Of a stretch of DNA of 64,000 nucleotides, positions 29,762 to 38,148 are shown one piece after another; within the stretch, counting starts at the first letter, position 1, and every line of letters begins with the position of its first letter. A program made the translations under genes and the position numbers. Below the pieces are notes generated by a model. It was not told where the DNA came from, did no database searches, and saw only the letters and a program-made list of their open reading frames with translations. Source of the DNA: Pseudomonas thermotolerans DSM 14292 (GTDB taxonomy: Bacteria > Pseudomonadota > Gammaproteobacteria > Pseudomonadales > Pseudomonadaceae); NCBI RefSeq assembly GCF_000364625.1, contig NZ_KB822610.1, positions 45,827 through 109,826 of the forward strand, in the 5' to 3' direction.

Positions 29762-31135
29762 TCAGCCGTAGAACCGCGTGGGCAGCCAGGTGATCAGCTC
29801 CGGCCAGAAGTAGGCGATCACCAGCATGAGGATCTGCAGGCCGATGAACGGGATCACCCCGCGGTAGATGGTGGTGGTGGCCACGCTGCTGGGTGTCACC
29901 CCGCGCAGGTAGAACAGCGAGAAACCGAACGGCGGGGTGAGGAAGGAGGTCTGCAGGTTGAGGGCCAGCATCACCCCCAGCCACACCGGGTCCAGCCCCA
30001 TGGCCAGCAGCACTGGCCCGACCATCGGCACCACCACGAAGATGATCTCGATGAAGTCGAGGATGAAGCCAAGCAGGAAGATCACCAGCATCACCACGAA
30101 GAAGGCGCCGAGCGCCCCGCCGGGCAGGGCGCGGAACACGTCCTCGATCACCTGCTCGCCACCGAAGCCGCGGAACACCAGGGAGAACAGCGAGGCGCCG
30201 ACCAGGATCAGGAACACCATGCAGGTGATGCTGGTGGTGTCATGGACCACGCCGCGAAGCTGGCCGAACGTCAACTGGCCCTTGAACAGCGCCAGCAGGG
30301 TGGCGCCCACCGCCCCGATGGCCGCCGCCTCGGTGGGCGTGGCGTAGCCGAGCAGAATGGAGCCGAGCACCGAGACGATCAGCGCCAGCGGCGGCACCAG
30401 GGTGCCGAGCAGCTTGCCCCAGTCCACCCGCCCCAGTTCCTCCCTGGGGACCGCCGGCATCTTCTCCGGGTGCAGGAAGGTGATCGCCACCAGATAGAGG
30501 ATGTACAGGCCGACCAGCATCAGCCCGGGCAGCAGCGCGCCGATGAACAGGTCGCCCACCGACACCGTCTTCGGCGAGAAGATGCCCATCTTCAGCTGTG
30601 CCTGCTGGTAGGCGGTGGACATCACGTCGCCGAGCAGCACCAGCACGATGGACGGCGGGATGATCTGTCCGAGGGTGCCGGTAGCCGCCAGGGTGCCGGT
30701 GGCGATCGCCGGGTCGTAGCCGCGCCGCAGCAGACTCGGCAGGGCCAGCAGGCCCATGGTCACCACGGTGGCGCCGACGATCCCGGTGCTTGCCGCGAGC
30801 AGCGCACCGACCACGCACACCGAGATCACCAGCCCGCCACGCAGCCGACCGAACAGCCGCGACATGGACTCCAGCAGGTCCTCGGCGATCTTCGACTTCT
30901 CCAGCATCACCCCCATGAACACGAACAGCGGCACGGCCAGCATGGTCTGGTTGTTCATGATGCCGAACAGCCGGTTGGGCAGGGCGCTCAGGTAGCCGGC
31001 CTCGAAGCTGCCGGTGAGGATGCCGAGGCCGGCGAACAGCAGAGACATGCCGCCCAAGGTGAAGGCCACCGGGTAGCCGGCCATCAGCGCCAGGCAGATG
31101 CAGACGAACAGCAGCAGGGCCATCAGCTCAGCCAT
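29762..31135 (-). CDS. TRAP transporter large permease (DctM family)
   Basis: The 457-aa membrane protein has about twelve to thirteen helices. Family-typical segments include FEAGYLSALPNRLFGIMNNQ, AVPLFVFMGVMLEKSKIAED, GTLGQIIPPSIVLVLLGDVM and MLALNLQTSFLTPPFGFSLF. It is the Na+-coupled translocation subunit. The start overlaps the small permease gene by 8 bp. It ends 3 bp from the convergent diguanylate cyclase gene. Confidence 0.95.
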   Translation of the reverse strand: MAELMALLLFVCICLALMAGYPVAFTLGGMSLLFAGLGILTGSFEAGYLSALPNRLFGIMNNQTMLAVPLFVFMGVMLEKSKIAEDLLESMSRLFGRLRGGLVISVCVVGALLAASTGIVGATVVTMGLLALPSLLRRGYDPAIATGTLAATGTLGQIIPPSIVLVLLGDVMSTAYQQAQLKMGIFSPKTVSVGDLFIGALLPGLMLVGLYILYLVAITFLHPEKMPAVPREELGRVDWGKLLGTLVPPLALIVSVLGSILLGYATPTEAAAIGAVGATLLALFKGQLTFGQLRGVVHDTTSITCMVFLILVGASLFSLVFRGFGGEQVIEDVFRALPGGALGAFFVVMLVIFLLGFILDFIEIIFVVVPMVGPVLLAMGLDPVWLGVMLALNLQTSFLTPPFGFSLFYLRGVTPSSVATTTIYRGVIPFIGLQILMLVIAYFWPELITWLPTRFYG

Positions 31136-31667
31136 GCTCCACCTCCTGTAGCCGCCCGGCCAGCAGCAGGCCAGCCTTGATCAGTTCCGAAAGGCCCTGC
31201 AGGCACAGGCTGACCACCAGCACCAGGATGATGCTCTTCTGCAGGTAGACGAACTTCAGCCCGCCGCTCTCCCCGGAGACCTCGCGGGTTGCCCAGGAGG
31301 AGGCCACGTAGTCCCAACTGCTCCAGCCGAGAAACAGGCACACCGGAAGGAGGAACAGCAGGGTGCCGAGCAGGTCCACCAGCGCCTGCCGGCGGCGCCC
31401 GAAGCGCTGGTAGAAGATGTCCACCCGCACGTGGGCGTTGCGCTGCAAAGCCCAGGCCGCGGCGCCCATGAACACCAGGGCGTGGGCGTACATCACCGCC
31501 TCCTGGAGAGCGATGGCGCCGATGCCGAAGCCGTAGCGCAGCAGCACCACCACGGTGGTGGCGGCGACCATGAACAGGGTGAGCCAGGCGCAGCCGCGCC
31601 CCAGCCAGGCGTTCAGCGCATCGATGGCTCGGCTCACCGTCAGCAGCACGGTAGGGGAGTCCGACAT
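31128..31667 (-). CDS. TRAP transporter small permease (DctQ family)
   Basis: The 179-aa protein has four hydrophobic helices. Family signals are LTLFMVAATTVVVLLRYGFG, the ALQEAVMYAHALVFMGAAAW region and NAHVRVDIFYQRFGRRRQAL. The start at 31667 follows AAGGAG. It is coupled to dctM by overlap and divergent from the binding-protein gene. Confidence 0.93.
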   Translation of the reverse strand: MSDSPTVLLTVSRAIDALNAWLGRGCAWLTLFMVAATTVVVLLRYGFGIGAIALQEAVMYAHALVFMGAAAWALQRNAHVRVDIFYQRFGRRRQALVDLLGTLLFLLPVCLFLGWSSWDYVASSWATREVSGESGGLKFVYLQKSIILVLVVSLCLQGLSELIKAGLLLAGRLQEVEHG

Positions 31668-31728
31668 GGGGCAGCTCCTTCTTGTTGTGCATATGGTCAG
31701 GTCGCCGGTCGTACGAACCGGCACCCCC

Positions 31729-31769
31729 TTGGCCGACGATCGGCCAACACCTTTAGTTGTAGCGACTAA
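31729..31769. promoter_or_regulatory. Two inverted repeats between the TRAP permease and binding-protein genes
   Basis: TTGGCCGA-CGA-TCGGCCAA (31729-31747) is a perfect 8-bp inverted repeat. TTAGT-N7-ACTAA (31753-31769) is a second one. Both lie in the 176-bp divergent gap and are candidate operators; no regulator gene is adjacent. Confidence 0.45.
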
Positions 31770-31843
31770 CCTTGACTGAGCAAATCTAAGTCACCCGCCT
31801 CTGACGCATTCCGATCGGACACAACAACAACAAGGAGAGCCGT

Positions 31844-32953
31844 ATGAAACGTCGAGACATCCTCGCCGCGGCCGGCGCCGGGCTGGCTGCCGCCACCCTG
31901 GTAGGCTGCAAGGACGAGCAGCAGCCGACCGCCACCGGCGCTGGCCAGGACGAAGCCTCCAAGGCCCAGACCTTCAGCTGGAAGATGGTCACCTCCTGGC
32001 CGAAGAACTTCCCCGGCGTCGGCGTCGGCGCCGAACGCTTCGCCAGGCTGGTCAACGAGATGAGCGCCGGGCGCCTACAGGTCAAGGTGTATGCCGCCGG
32101 CGAGCTGGTACCGGCCCTGGAGGTATTCGACGCGGTGTCGCGCGGCACCGTGGAGATGGGCCATGGCGCACCCTATTACTGGAAGGGCAAGGTGCCAGCC
32201 GCGCAGTTCTTCTGTGCCCTGCCGTTCGGCCCCAACGCCCAGGAGATGAACGCCTGGCTGCACTACGGCGGCGGCATGCAGCTCTGGGAGGAAGCCTACC
32301 AGCCCTACAACGTGGTGCCCTTCGCCTGTGGCGCCACCGGCGTGCAGACCGCAGGCTGGTTCAACAAGGAAATCAACTCTGTGGACGACTTCCGCGGCCT
32401 GAAGATGCGCACCCCGGGCCTCGGCGGCGAGGTGCTGACCAAAATGGGCGGCACCGTGGTCAACCTGCCGGCCGGGGAGATCTTCACCGCCCTGCAGACC
32501 GGCGCCATCGACGCCACCGAATGGATCGGCCCCTACAACGACCTGGCCCTTGGCCTGCACAAGGCCGCCAAGTACTACTACATTCCCGGCTGGCAGGAGC
32601 CCAACGTGACTTTCGAGCTGATCGTCCACCGAAAGGCCTGGGACAGCCTGCCCGACGACCTCAAGGCGATCGTCCGCAGCGCCGCCCGCGACGTCAACGG
32701 CGACATGCTCGACGACTACAGTGCCCGCAACATGGAGGCCATGGAGAAGCTCCGCAGCGAAGGCGTCGAGGTGCGCCGACTGCCCGACGAGGTGCTCGCC
32801 CGCCTGCGCGAGGTGGCCGCCGAAGTGGTCGAGGCCAGCGCCGCGGCGGACGCCATGGCCAGCAAGGTGTGGGAACACCAGAAGGCCTACCTGGCCCGTC
32901 TGCGCGCCTACGCCGAGGACTCCGAGAAGCTGATCTACAACATTCGCAACTGA
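31844..32953 (+). CDS. TRAP transporter substrate-binding protein (DctP family, TakP-like)
   Basis: The 369-aa binding protein begins MKRRDILAAAGAGLAAATLVGC, a twin-arginine-like signal with a lipobox, so it may be a Tat-exported lipoprotein. Mature segments resemble TakP-type 2-oxo-acid binders: WKMVTSWPKNFPGVGVGAER, EMGHGAPYYWKGKVPAAQFF, FRGLKMRTPGLGGEVLTKMG and ALQTGAIDATEWIGPYNDL. Arg and Trp in those blocks contact substrate and cation in TakP. It is divergent from the two permease genes, with which it should form one transporter. Confidence 0.9.
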   Translation: MKRRDILAAAGAGLAAATLVGCKDEQQPTATGAGQDEASKAQTFSWKMVTSWPKNFPGVGVGAERFARLVNEMSAGRLQVKVYAAGELVPALEVFDAVSRGTVEMGHGAPYYWKGKVPAAQFFCALPFGPNAQEMNAWLHYGGGMQLWEEAYQPYNVVPFACGATGVQTAGWFNKEINSVDDFRGLKMRTPGLGGEVLTKMGGTVVNLPAGEIFTALQTGAIDATEWIGPYNDLALGLHKAAKYYYIPGWQEPNVTFELIVHRKAWDSLPDDLKAIVRSAARDVNGDMLDDYSARNMEAMEKLRSEGVEVRRLPDEVLARLREVAAEVVEASAAADAMASKVWEHQKAYLARLRAYAEDSEKLIYNIRN

Positions 32954-32958
32954 ACCCC

Positions 32959-32983
32959 GCACCGGCTCCGGGCCGGTGCTCCC
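32959..32983 (+). terminator. Hairpin between the TRAP binding-protein gene and an SDR gene
   Basis: GCACCGGC (32959-32966) pairs with GCCGGTGC (32972-32979), 8 bp with a 5-nt loop. Only TCCCC follows, so termination is likely partial at most; the SDR gene starts 24 bp later. Confidence 0.4.
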
Positions 32984-33002
32984 CAGACCTGGAGCCTGGC
33001 CC

Positions 33003-33746
33003 ATGAGCCGAATCCTGCTGATCACCGGTGCCAGTCGCGGCATCGGCCGCGCCACCGCCCTGCTGGCCGCCGAACGCGGCTGGGCGGTGGCGGTCAACTA
33101 CCACCGTGAGCGGGCCGCGGCCGACGCCGTGGTCGCGCAGATCGTCCAGGCCGGCGGCCAGGCTCTCGCCTTGCAGGGCGACGTCAGCGTCGAGGCCGAG
33201 GTGCTGCGCCTGTTCGATGCGGCGGCCGCCCTCGGCCCGCTACGCGGCGTGGTGGTCAATGCCGGCATAGTGGCGCCGCCGCTGCCGCTCATGGACATGT
33301 CCGCCGAGCGCCTGGAACGCATCTTCCGGATCAACGTGCTGGGCAGCTACCTGACCGCCCGCGAGGGTGCCCGGCGCATGGCCAAAAGCCGCGGCGGGCA
33401 GGGCGGGGCCATGGTCCTGGTCTCCTCGATCGCCGCCAGCCTGGGCGCCGCCTTCGAGTACGTCGACTACGCCGGCGCCAAGGGCGCCCTGGACGTGCTG
33501 ACCCGCGGCCTGGCCAAAGAACTGGGCGGCGAGGGGATCCGCGTCAACGCCGTGCGCCCGGGGCTGATCGACACCGAGATCCACGCCAGCGGCGGCCAGC
33601 CGGATCGTGCCGAGCGCCTCGGCAGGACCACCCCGCTGGGCCGTGCCGGCCGCGCCGAGGAAGTCGCCGAAGCGATCCTCTGGCTGCTCGATGACAAGGC
33701 CTCGTACACCACCGGCGCACTGGTCGATATCGCCGGCGGCCGCTGA
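33003..33746 (+). CDS. SDR family oxidoreductase
   Basis: The 247-aa classical short-chain dehydrogenase has the cofactor motif ITGASRGIGRATALL, the NAGIV strand, a catalytic serine in MVLVSSIAAS and YAGAK (Tyr/Lys pair) in YVDYAGAKGALDVLTRGLA. It ends with the common VDIAGGR tail. The substrate is unknown (FabG-like or sugar dehydrogenase). The start at 33003 follows GGAG. It lies 49 bp after the TRAP binding-protein gene and may share its transcript, hinting at metabolism of the imported acid. Confidence 0.88.
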   Translation: MSRILLITGASRGIGRATALLAAERGWAVAVNYHRERAAADAVVAQIVQAGGQALALQGDVSVEAEVLRLFDAAAALGPLRGVVVNAGIVAPPLPLMDMSAERLERIFRINVLGSYLTAREGARRMAKSRGGQGGAMVLVSSIAASLGAAFEYVDYAGAKGALDVLTRGLAKELGGEGIRVNAVRPGLIDTEIHASGGQPDRAERLGRTTPLGRAGRAEEVAEAILWLLDDKASYTTGALVDIAGGR

Positions 33747-33755
33747 AGCAGGAAA

Positions 33756-33775
33756 GGGTGGGCTTCAGCCCACCC
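33756..33775 (+). terminator. Hairpin after the SDR gene
   Basis: GGGTGGGC (33756-33763) pairs with GCCCACCC (33768-33775) around TTCA, an 8-bp perfect stem 10 bp after the stop. No T-run follows. Such hairpins recur between Pseudomonas genes. Confidence 0.5.
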
Positions 33776-33820
33776 GGACTGTCGTTCGGGGGTAAGTCGG
33801 GGACTGGGCGCAGCCGCGTT

Positions 33821-33993
33821 CCCTCACCCTAACCCTCTCCCAGGGGGAGAGGGGACTGTTCGGTGTGGTTTGGTAGTTTGGCGTTCGGGCTTTGCTTCCG
33901 AGCAGCCGGGAAGATTTGGCACAGCACGATACCTGACCGACACCACGGAGTAGCTCCCTCTCCCTCCGGGAGAGGGCTGGGGTGAGGGGCGGA
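33821..33993. repeat. REPIN-like intergenic repeat doublet 1
   Basis: The left unit (33821-33855) reads CCCTCACCCTAACCCTCTCC then a GGGGAGAGGGG arm. The right unit (33955-33993) is its inverted relative with GGGAGAGGGCTGGGGTGAGG. They are separated by ~100 bp of unrelated sequence. Each unit can fold alone and the two can pair with each other. It occupies most of the gap between the SDR and dioxygenase genes. Confidence 0.75.
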
Positions 33994-34024
33994 CCCAACA
34001 ACCAGCACCCACCCCCGCTACCCC

Positions 34025-34393
34025 CTACACGTCATACTCCACCGCCCCATCCGACAGGCAGGACAGATCCAGCGGCCGCATCGCGCCCATCCACATGGGG
34101 TAGTCGCGGTGGTCGCGCAGGTCGCTGCCGGTGATCGGGTGCACCAGCACCGTCAGGCCATTGCGGTGCAGCGCCAGCCAGGGAATCAGTTCGCCGAACA
34201 GCTCCGGCTTGAAGGCCAGTTGGCAACTCCAGTCGGGGTGCGGGCCCACGGGCTTTTCGTGAACGCGGCCCATCTTCAGCGGAAAGCGCCGGGCCGCTTC
34301 CTCGCAGAGTTCGCGGGCCTGGTCGATGGTTTCCGCATCGAAGTAGACGTGGGCGTGGAAGCCCTTGATCCGGGGAGTGGGAGTCAGGTTCAT
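34025..34393 (-). CDS. DOPA 4,5-dioxygenase family protein
   Basis: The 122-aa protein belongs to the small PF08883-type ring-cleavage family. It shows GFHAHVYFDAETIDQA, the VGPHPDWSCQLAF block and NGLTVLVHPITGSDLRDH, which hold the conserved histidines expected to bind metal. The start at 34393 follows AAGGAA and overlaps the stop of the LysR gene by 4 bp (ATGA). It is therefore probably co-transcribed with the choline-sulfate regulator, although its substrate is unknown. Confidence 0.82.
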   Translation of the reverse strand: MNLTPTPRIKGFHAHVYFDAETIDQARELCEEAARRFPLKMGRVHEKPVGPHPDWSCQLAFKPELFGELIPWLALHRNGLTVLVHPITGSDLRDHRDYPMWMGAMRPLDLSCLSDGAVEYDV

Positions 34394-35343
34394 ATGGCGA
34401 TTCCTTCCCGATGCTTGATGAGCTGGGCCTGGCGGGCCTCGTCGCCCAGTTCCTGTTGCAGCCAGTCGACGAAGCATTTCATCAGCCGCGCGCGACGCTT
34501 GCGCTCCGGCTGTACCAGGTAATAGCCGAAATCCGAGCTGACGCTGCCGTCCAGCAAGGGTACCAGCAGACCCTGGTCGAGCAGGTCGTCCACCAGGTAG
34601 CGCCAGCCGATGGCCACGCCCTGGCCGGCGATGGCCGCCTGGATCAGCAGGGTGTAGTTGTCGAAGCGCAGCGTACCCGGGCCCGGTGGCTGCACGATCC
34701 CCAGCGCGCGGAACAGCGCGTTCCAGTCGAACCAGCGGGTGCGTACCTCGGGCTTGAGGTGCAGCAGCGGCAGCTCCGCCAGGGCGGCCACCGGCAACGG
34801 GCCGGCGCGCCCGGCCAGCAGGCGCGGGCTGCAGATCGGGAAGACCTCCTCGCGGAACAGCAGCAGGGCCTCGCCGCGCTTGAAGCGGCCGTCGCCAAAG
34901 GCGATGGCGATGTCCACGTCCGGACGCAGCATGCCCATGGTGCGATCGCTGGTGACGATGCTGACGTCGATGTCCGGGTGCGCCTCGTGGAAGCGGTGCA
35001 GGCGCGGCATCAGCCAGTAGGCGGCGAAGGCGAAGTCGGTGGCCACCTGCAGCACCTCGTGCTGCGGCTGCGAGCCGATGGCCTCCAGGCCGGCGCTGAT
35101 GGATTGCAGGCCCTCCTGCACGTGGCCGAACAACAGGCGGCCGCTGTCGGTCAGTTCGATGCCACGGTAGACGCGGTCGAACAGCCGGGTCGCCAGTTGC
35201 TTCTCCAGGCGCTGGATCTGCTGGCTCACCGCCGGCTGGGTGGTGCCCAACTCCACCGCGGCGGCGGTGAAGCTCAGGTGGCGGGCGGCGGATTCGAACA
35301 CCCGCAGCAGGTCCAGGGAAAGTTCAGGCTGCGGTTCTGCCAT
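34390..35343 (-). CDS. LysR-type regulator, probably of choline sulfate utilisation
   Basis: The 317-aa LysR protein has the HTH segment LSFTAAAVELGTTQPAVSQQ IQRLEKQL and a full effector domain. It is divergent from betC (choline sulfatase), the standard layout for the choline-sulfate utilisation regulator in Pseudomonas. Its leader GGATAAGCAAACGTT before ATG nearly matches the leader of betC on the other strand. It overlaps the downstream dioxygenase gene by 4 bp. Confidence 0.88.
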   Translation of the reverse strand: MAEPQPELSLDLLRVFESAARHLSFTAAAVELGTTQPAVSQQIQRLEKQLATRLFDRVYRGIELTDSGRLLFGHVQEGLQSISAGLEAIGSQPQHEVLQVATDFAFAAYWLMPRLHRFHEAHPDIDVSIVTSDRTMGMLRPDVDIAIAFGDGRFKRGEALLLFREEVFPICSPRLLAGRAGPLPVAALAELPLLHLKPEVRTRWFDWNALFRALGIVQPPGPGTLRFDNYTLLIQAAIAGQGVAIGWRYLVDDLLDQGLLVPLLDGSVSSDFGYYLVQPERKRRARLMKCFVDWLQQELGDEARQAQLIKHREGIAI

Positions 35344-35454
35344 AACGTTTGCTTATCCGAGTCATGTTCCGTCGTGCGGTTTACCGGGCAGGCTGCCGGC
35401 GCAATCATCGCTGCCAGCACTTTCGCATAATTCGACAGTATGGATAAGCGAACG

Positions 35455-36960
35455 ATGAAACGCCCCAACATCCTCTTCATCATGGCCGACCAGATGGCCG
35501 CGCCGCTGCTGCCCTTCTACGCGCCCTCGCCAATCAAGGTGCCGCACCTGTCGCGGCTCGCCGCCGAGGGCGTGGTATTCGATTCGGCCTACTGCAACAG
35601 CCCGCTCTGCGCGCCCTCGCGCTTCACTCTGGTGAGCGGGCAACTGCCGTCGAAGATCGGGGCCTACGACAACGCCGCCGACTTTCCCGCCGACGTGCCC
35701 ACCTATGCCCATTACCTGCGCCGCCTCGGCTACCGCACGGCGCTGTCGGGCAAGATGCACTTCTGCGGCCCGGACCAGTTGCACGGCTACGAGGAGCGCC
35801 TGACCAGCGACATCTACCCGGCCGACTATGGCTGGGCGGTGAACTGGGACGAGCCGGACGTGCGCCCGAGCTGGTACCACAACATGTCCTCGGTGCTGCA
35901 GGCCGGACCCTGCGTGCGCACCAACCAACTGGATTTCGACGAGGAGGTGGTGTTCAAGGCCCGCCAGTACCTCTACGACCACGTGCGCGAAGACAGCGGC
36001 CAGCCGTTCTGCCTGACCGTGTCGCTGACCCATCCCCACGACCCCTACACCATCCCCGAGGAATACTGGAACCTGTACCGCGAGGAAGACATCGAGCTGC
36101 CCCGCGTGCATATCGCCGATGCCGAGCAGGACCCGCACAGCCAGCGCCTGCTCAAGGTCATCGACCTCTGGGGCAAACCGCTGCCCGAGCAGAAGATCCG
36201 CGATGCGCGACGCGCCTACTACGGGGCCTGCAGCTACGTCGACGAACAGGTCGGCCGCCTGCTCAAGACCCTGGCCGACTGCGGCCTGGACCAGGACACC
36301 ATCGTCGTGTTCTCCGGCGACCACGGCGACATGCTTGGCGAGCGTGGCCTCTGGTACAAGATGCACTGGTTCGAGATGGCCGCCCGCGTGCCGCTGCTGG
36401 TCCACGCCCCCGGGCGCTTCCAGGCGCACCGGGTGAGCCAGTCGGTATCCACCGTCGACCTGCTGCCCACCCTGGTGGAACTGGCCGGCGGCTCGCTGGA
36501 ACGCAACCTGCCGCTGGATGGCCGCTCGCTGTTGCCACACCTGCGGGGTGAAGGCGGGCACGACGGCGTGCTGGGTGAATACATGGCCGAAGGCACCACC
36601 AGCCCGCTGATGATGATCCGCCGCGGCCCCTACAAGTTCATCTACTCGGAAGCAGACCCCTGCCTGCTCTTCGACCTGGCCAACGACCCGCAGGAGCTGG
36701 AAAACCTGGCCGGTTCCGCCGACCATCGGGCGCTGCTGGACGCCTTCCTGGCGGAGGCCCGCACGCGCTGGGACATCCCGGCCATCCACCAGGCGACCCT
36801 GGCCAGCCAGCGCCGCCGCCGCTTCGTCGCCGACGCCCTGCGACACGGCAAACTGAAGAGCTGGGACCACCAGCCCTTCGTGGACGCCAGCCAGCAGTAC
36901 ATGCGCAATCACATCGACCTGGACGACCTGGAGCGCCGGGCGCGCTTCCCCCGACCCTGA
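35455..36960 (+). CDS. betC: Choline-sulfatase BetC
   Basis: Hydrolyses choline-O-sulfate to choline and sulfate. The 501-aa sulfatase has CAPSR with Cys52, the residue converted to formylglycine, in CNSPLCAPSRFTLVSGQLPS. Metal ligands sit in NILFIMADQMAAP and VVFSGDHGDMLGERGLWYKM. The DQMAAPLLPFY start and the C-terminal RWDIPAIHQ region are characteristic of BetC. ATG 35455 is chosen because GGATAAGCGAACG precedes it as in the divergent LysR gene; ATG 35440 is possible. Confidence 0.95.
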   Translation: MKRPNILFIMADQMAAPLLPFYAPSPIKVPHLSRLAAEGVVFDSAYCNSPLCAPSRFTLVSGQLPSKIGAYDNAADFPADVPTYAHYLRRLGYRTALSGKMHFCGPDQLHGYEERLTSDIYPADYGWAVNWDEPDVRPSWYHNMSSVLQAGPCVRTNQLDFDEEVVFKARQYLYDHVREDSGQPFCLTVSLTHPHDPYTIPEEYWNLYREEDIELPRVHIADAEQDPHSQRLLKVIDLWGKPLPEQKIRDARRAYYGACSYVDEQVGRLLKTLADCGLDQDTIVVFSGDHGDMLGERGLWYKMHWFEMAARVPLLVHAPGRFQAHRVSQSVSTVDLLPTLVELAGGSLERNLPLDGRSLLPHLRGEGGHDGVLGEYMAEGTTSPLMMIRRGPYKFIYSEADPCLLFDLANDPQELENLAGSADHRALLDAFLAEARTRWDIPAIHQATLASQRRRRFVADALRHGKLKSWDHQPFVDASQQYMRNHIDLDDLERRARFPRP

Positions 36961-36983
36961 CCCACTCTGCGAGGAACCAAGGC

Positions 36984-37910
36984 ATGAAGACGATCAATGC
37001 AGTGCTCGCTGGCGCCATGCTCCTGGCCGGCCTGGCGTTCAACGCCCAGGCCGAGGACACCCGCTGCGCCACCGTGAAACTGGGCGACCCGGGCTGGAGC
37101 GACATCGCCGTGACCAATGGCATCGCGCGCTTCCTGCTGGACGGCCTGGGCTACCGCGCCGAAACCCCGACCCTGGCGGTGCCGATCATCTTCGCCGGCC
37201 TGCACAAGGGGCAGATCGACGCCTTCCTCGGCAACTGGATGCCGGCCCAGCAGAGCAACTACGACAAGTTCGTCGCCGCCGGCAGCGTCGACAAGCTGAC
37301 CCAGAACCTCAGCGGCACCGAGTACACCCTGGCCGTGCCGCGCTACGTCCATGACGCCGGCGTGAAAACCTTCGCCGACCTGGAAAGGTTCGCCGACAAG
37401 TTCGATCGCAAGATCTACGGCATCGGCTCCGGCGCGCCGGCCAACGAATCGATCCGCCAGATGATCGCCGGCAACGAGTTCGGCCTCGGCGGCTGGACGC
37501 TGGTGGAGTCCAGCGAACAGGCGATGCTGGTGCAGGTGGGCCGGGCGGTGAAGCGCGACCAGTTCGTGGTCTTCCTCGGCTGGACCCCGCACCCGATGAA
37601 CGTGCAGTTCGACATGGCCTACCTCAAGGGCGGCGAGAAGTACTTCGGCGAAAGCGGCAGCGTGAACACCCTGGCGCGCAAGGGCTACGCCGAGCAGTGC
37701 CCGAACGTGGCCAGGCTGCTGACCAACCTGCGCTTCACCCAGGAGATGGAGAACGCCATCATGGACCAGGTGCTCAACGGCAGCGCCAGCACCGACGCGG
37801 CCGTGAAGGACTGGCTCAAGAACAACCCGACGGCGATCGACGGCTGGCTGGAAGGCGTAACCACCCGGGATGGTGGGGATGGGGCGGCGGCGGTGAAGGC
37901 GAAGCTCTGA
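36984..37910 (+). CDS. Choline ABC transporter substrate-binding protein (ChoX/CbcX-like)
   Basis: The 308-aa periplasmic binding protein has signal peptide MKTINAVLAGAMLLAGLAFN AQA. Aromatic-box tryptophans expected for choline binding occur in LGDPGWSDIAVTNGIA, FLGNWMPAQQSNYDKF and VFLGWTPHPMN. It starts 23 bp after betC, so the two form an operon. No permease or ATPase gene is adjacent, so this is an orphan binding protein that must dock to a transporter encoded elsewhere, as Pseudomonas CbcX-type proteins can. Confidence 0.9.
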   Translation: MKTINAVLAGAMLLAGLAFNAQAEDTRCATVKLGDPGWSDIAVTNGIARFLLDGLGYRAETPTLAVPIIFAGLHKGQIDAFLGNWMPAQQSNYDKFVAAGSVDKLTQNLSGTEYTLAVPRYVHDAGVKTFADLERFADKFDRKIYGIGSGAPANESIRQMIAGNEFGLGGWTLVESSEQAMLVQVGRAVKRDQFVVFLGWTPHPMNVQFDMAYLKGGEKYFGESGSVNTLARKGYAEQCPNVARLLTNLRFTQEMENAIMDQVLNGSASTDAAVKDWLKNNPTAIDGWLEGVTTRDGGDGAAAVKAKL

Positions 37911-37967
37911 GGCCAAGGGAGTGTTATTGGGGCGAATCCCAACCATGGAGCTGCTCGCTCGTACGCT

Positions 37968-38100
37968 CCCTCACCCTAACCCTGGCTGCGCGCCCCGCTC
38001 CTGAGGGAGAGGGGACTGGCCGGAGTTGTGTTCGAGCTCAGGAGTCGAAGTCCGGTTCCGTAGACTCCCTCTCCCTCCGGGAGAGGGCTGGGGTGAGGGG
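37968..38100. repeat. REPIN-like intergenic repeat doublet 2
   Basis: The left unit (37968-38014) starts CCCTCACCCTAACCCT and carries an insertion before GAGGGAGAGGGG. The right unit (38065-38100) is CTCCCTCTCCCTCCGGGAG then AGGGCTGGGGTGAGGGG. The order is the same as in doublet 1. It fills the gap between the choline-binding protein gene and sulP. Confidence 0.75.
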
Positions 38101-38148
38101 CGGACTTCAACCATTTCCCCCGCCCTACACCACCACACAACCAGCCCA

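Noticed and set aside
31718..31733. Sigma-54 promoter upstream of the TRAP genes (GGCACCCCCTTGG)
   Set aside because: The spacing between GGCAC and TTGG is one base short and the -12 GC is poorly placed.
38026..38148. N-terminal extension of SulP
   Set aside because: The extra codons translate REPIN-like repeat DNA (PLPPGEGWGEG), so the ATG at 38149 is used.
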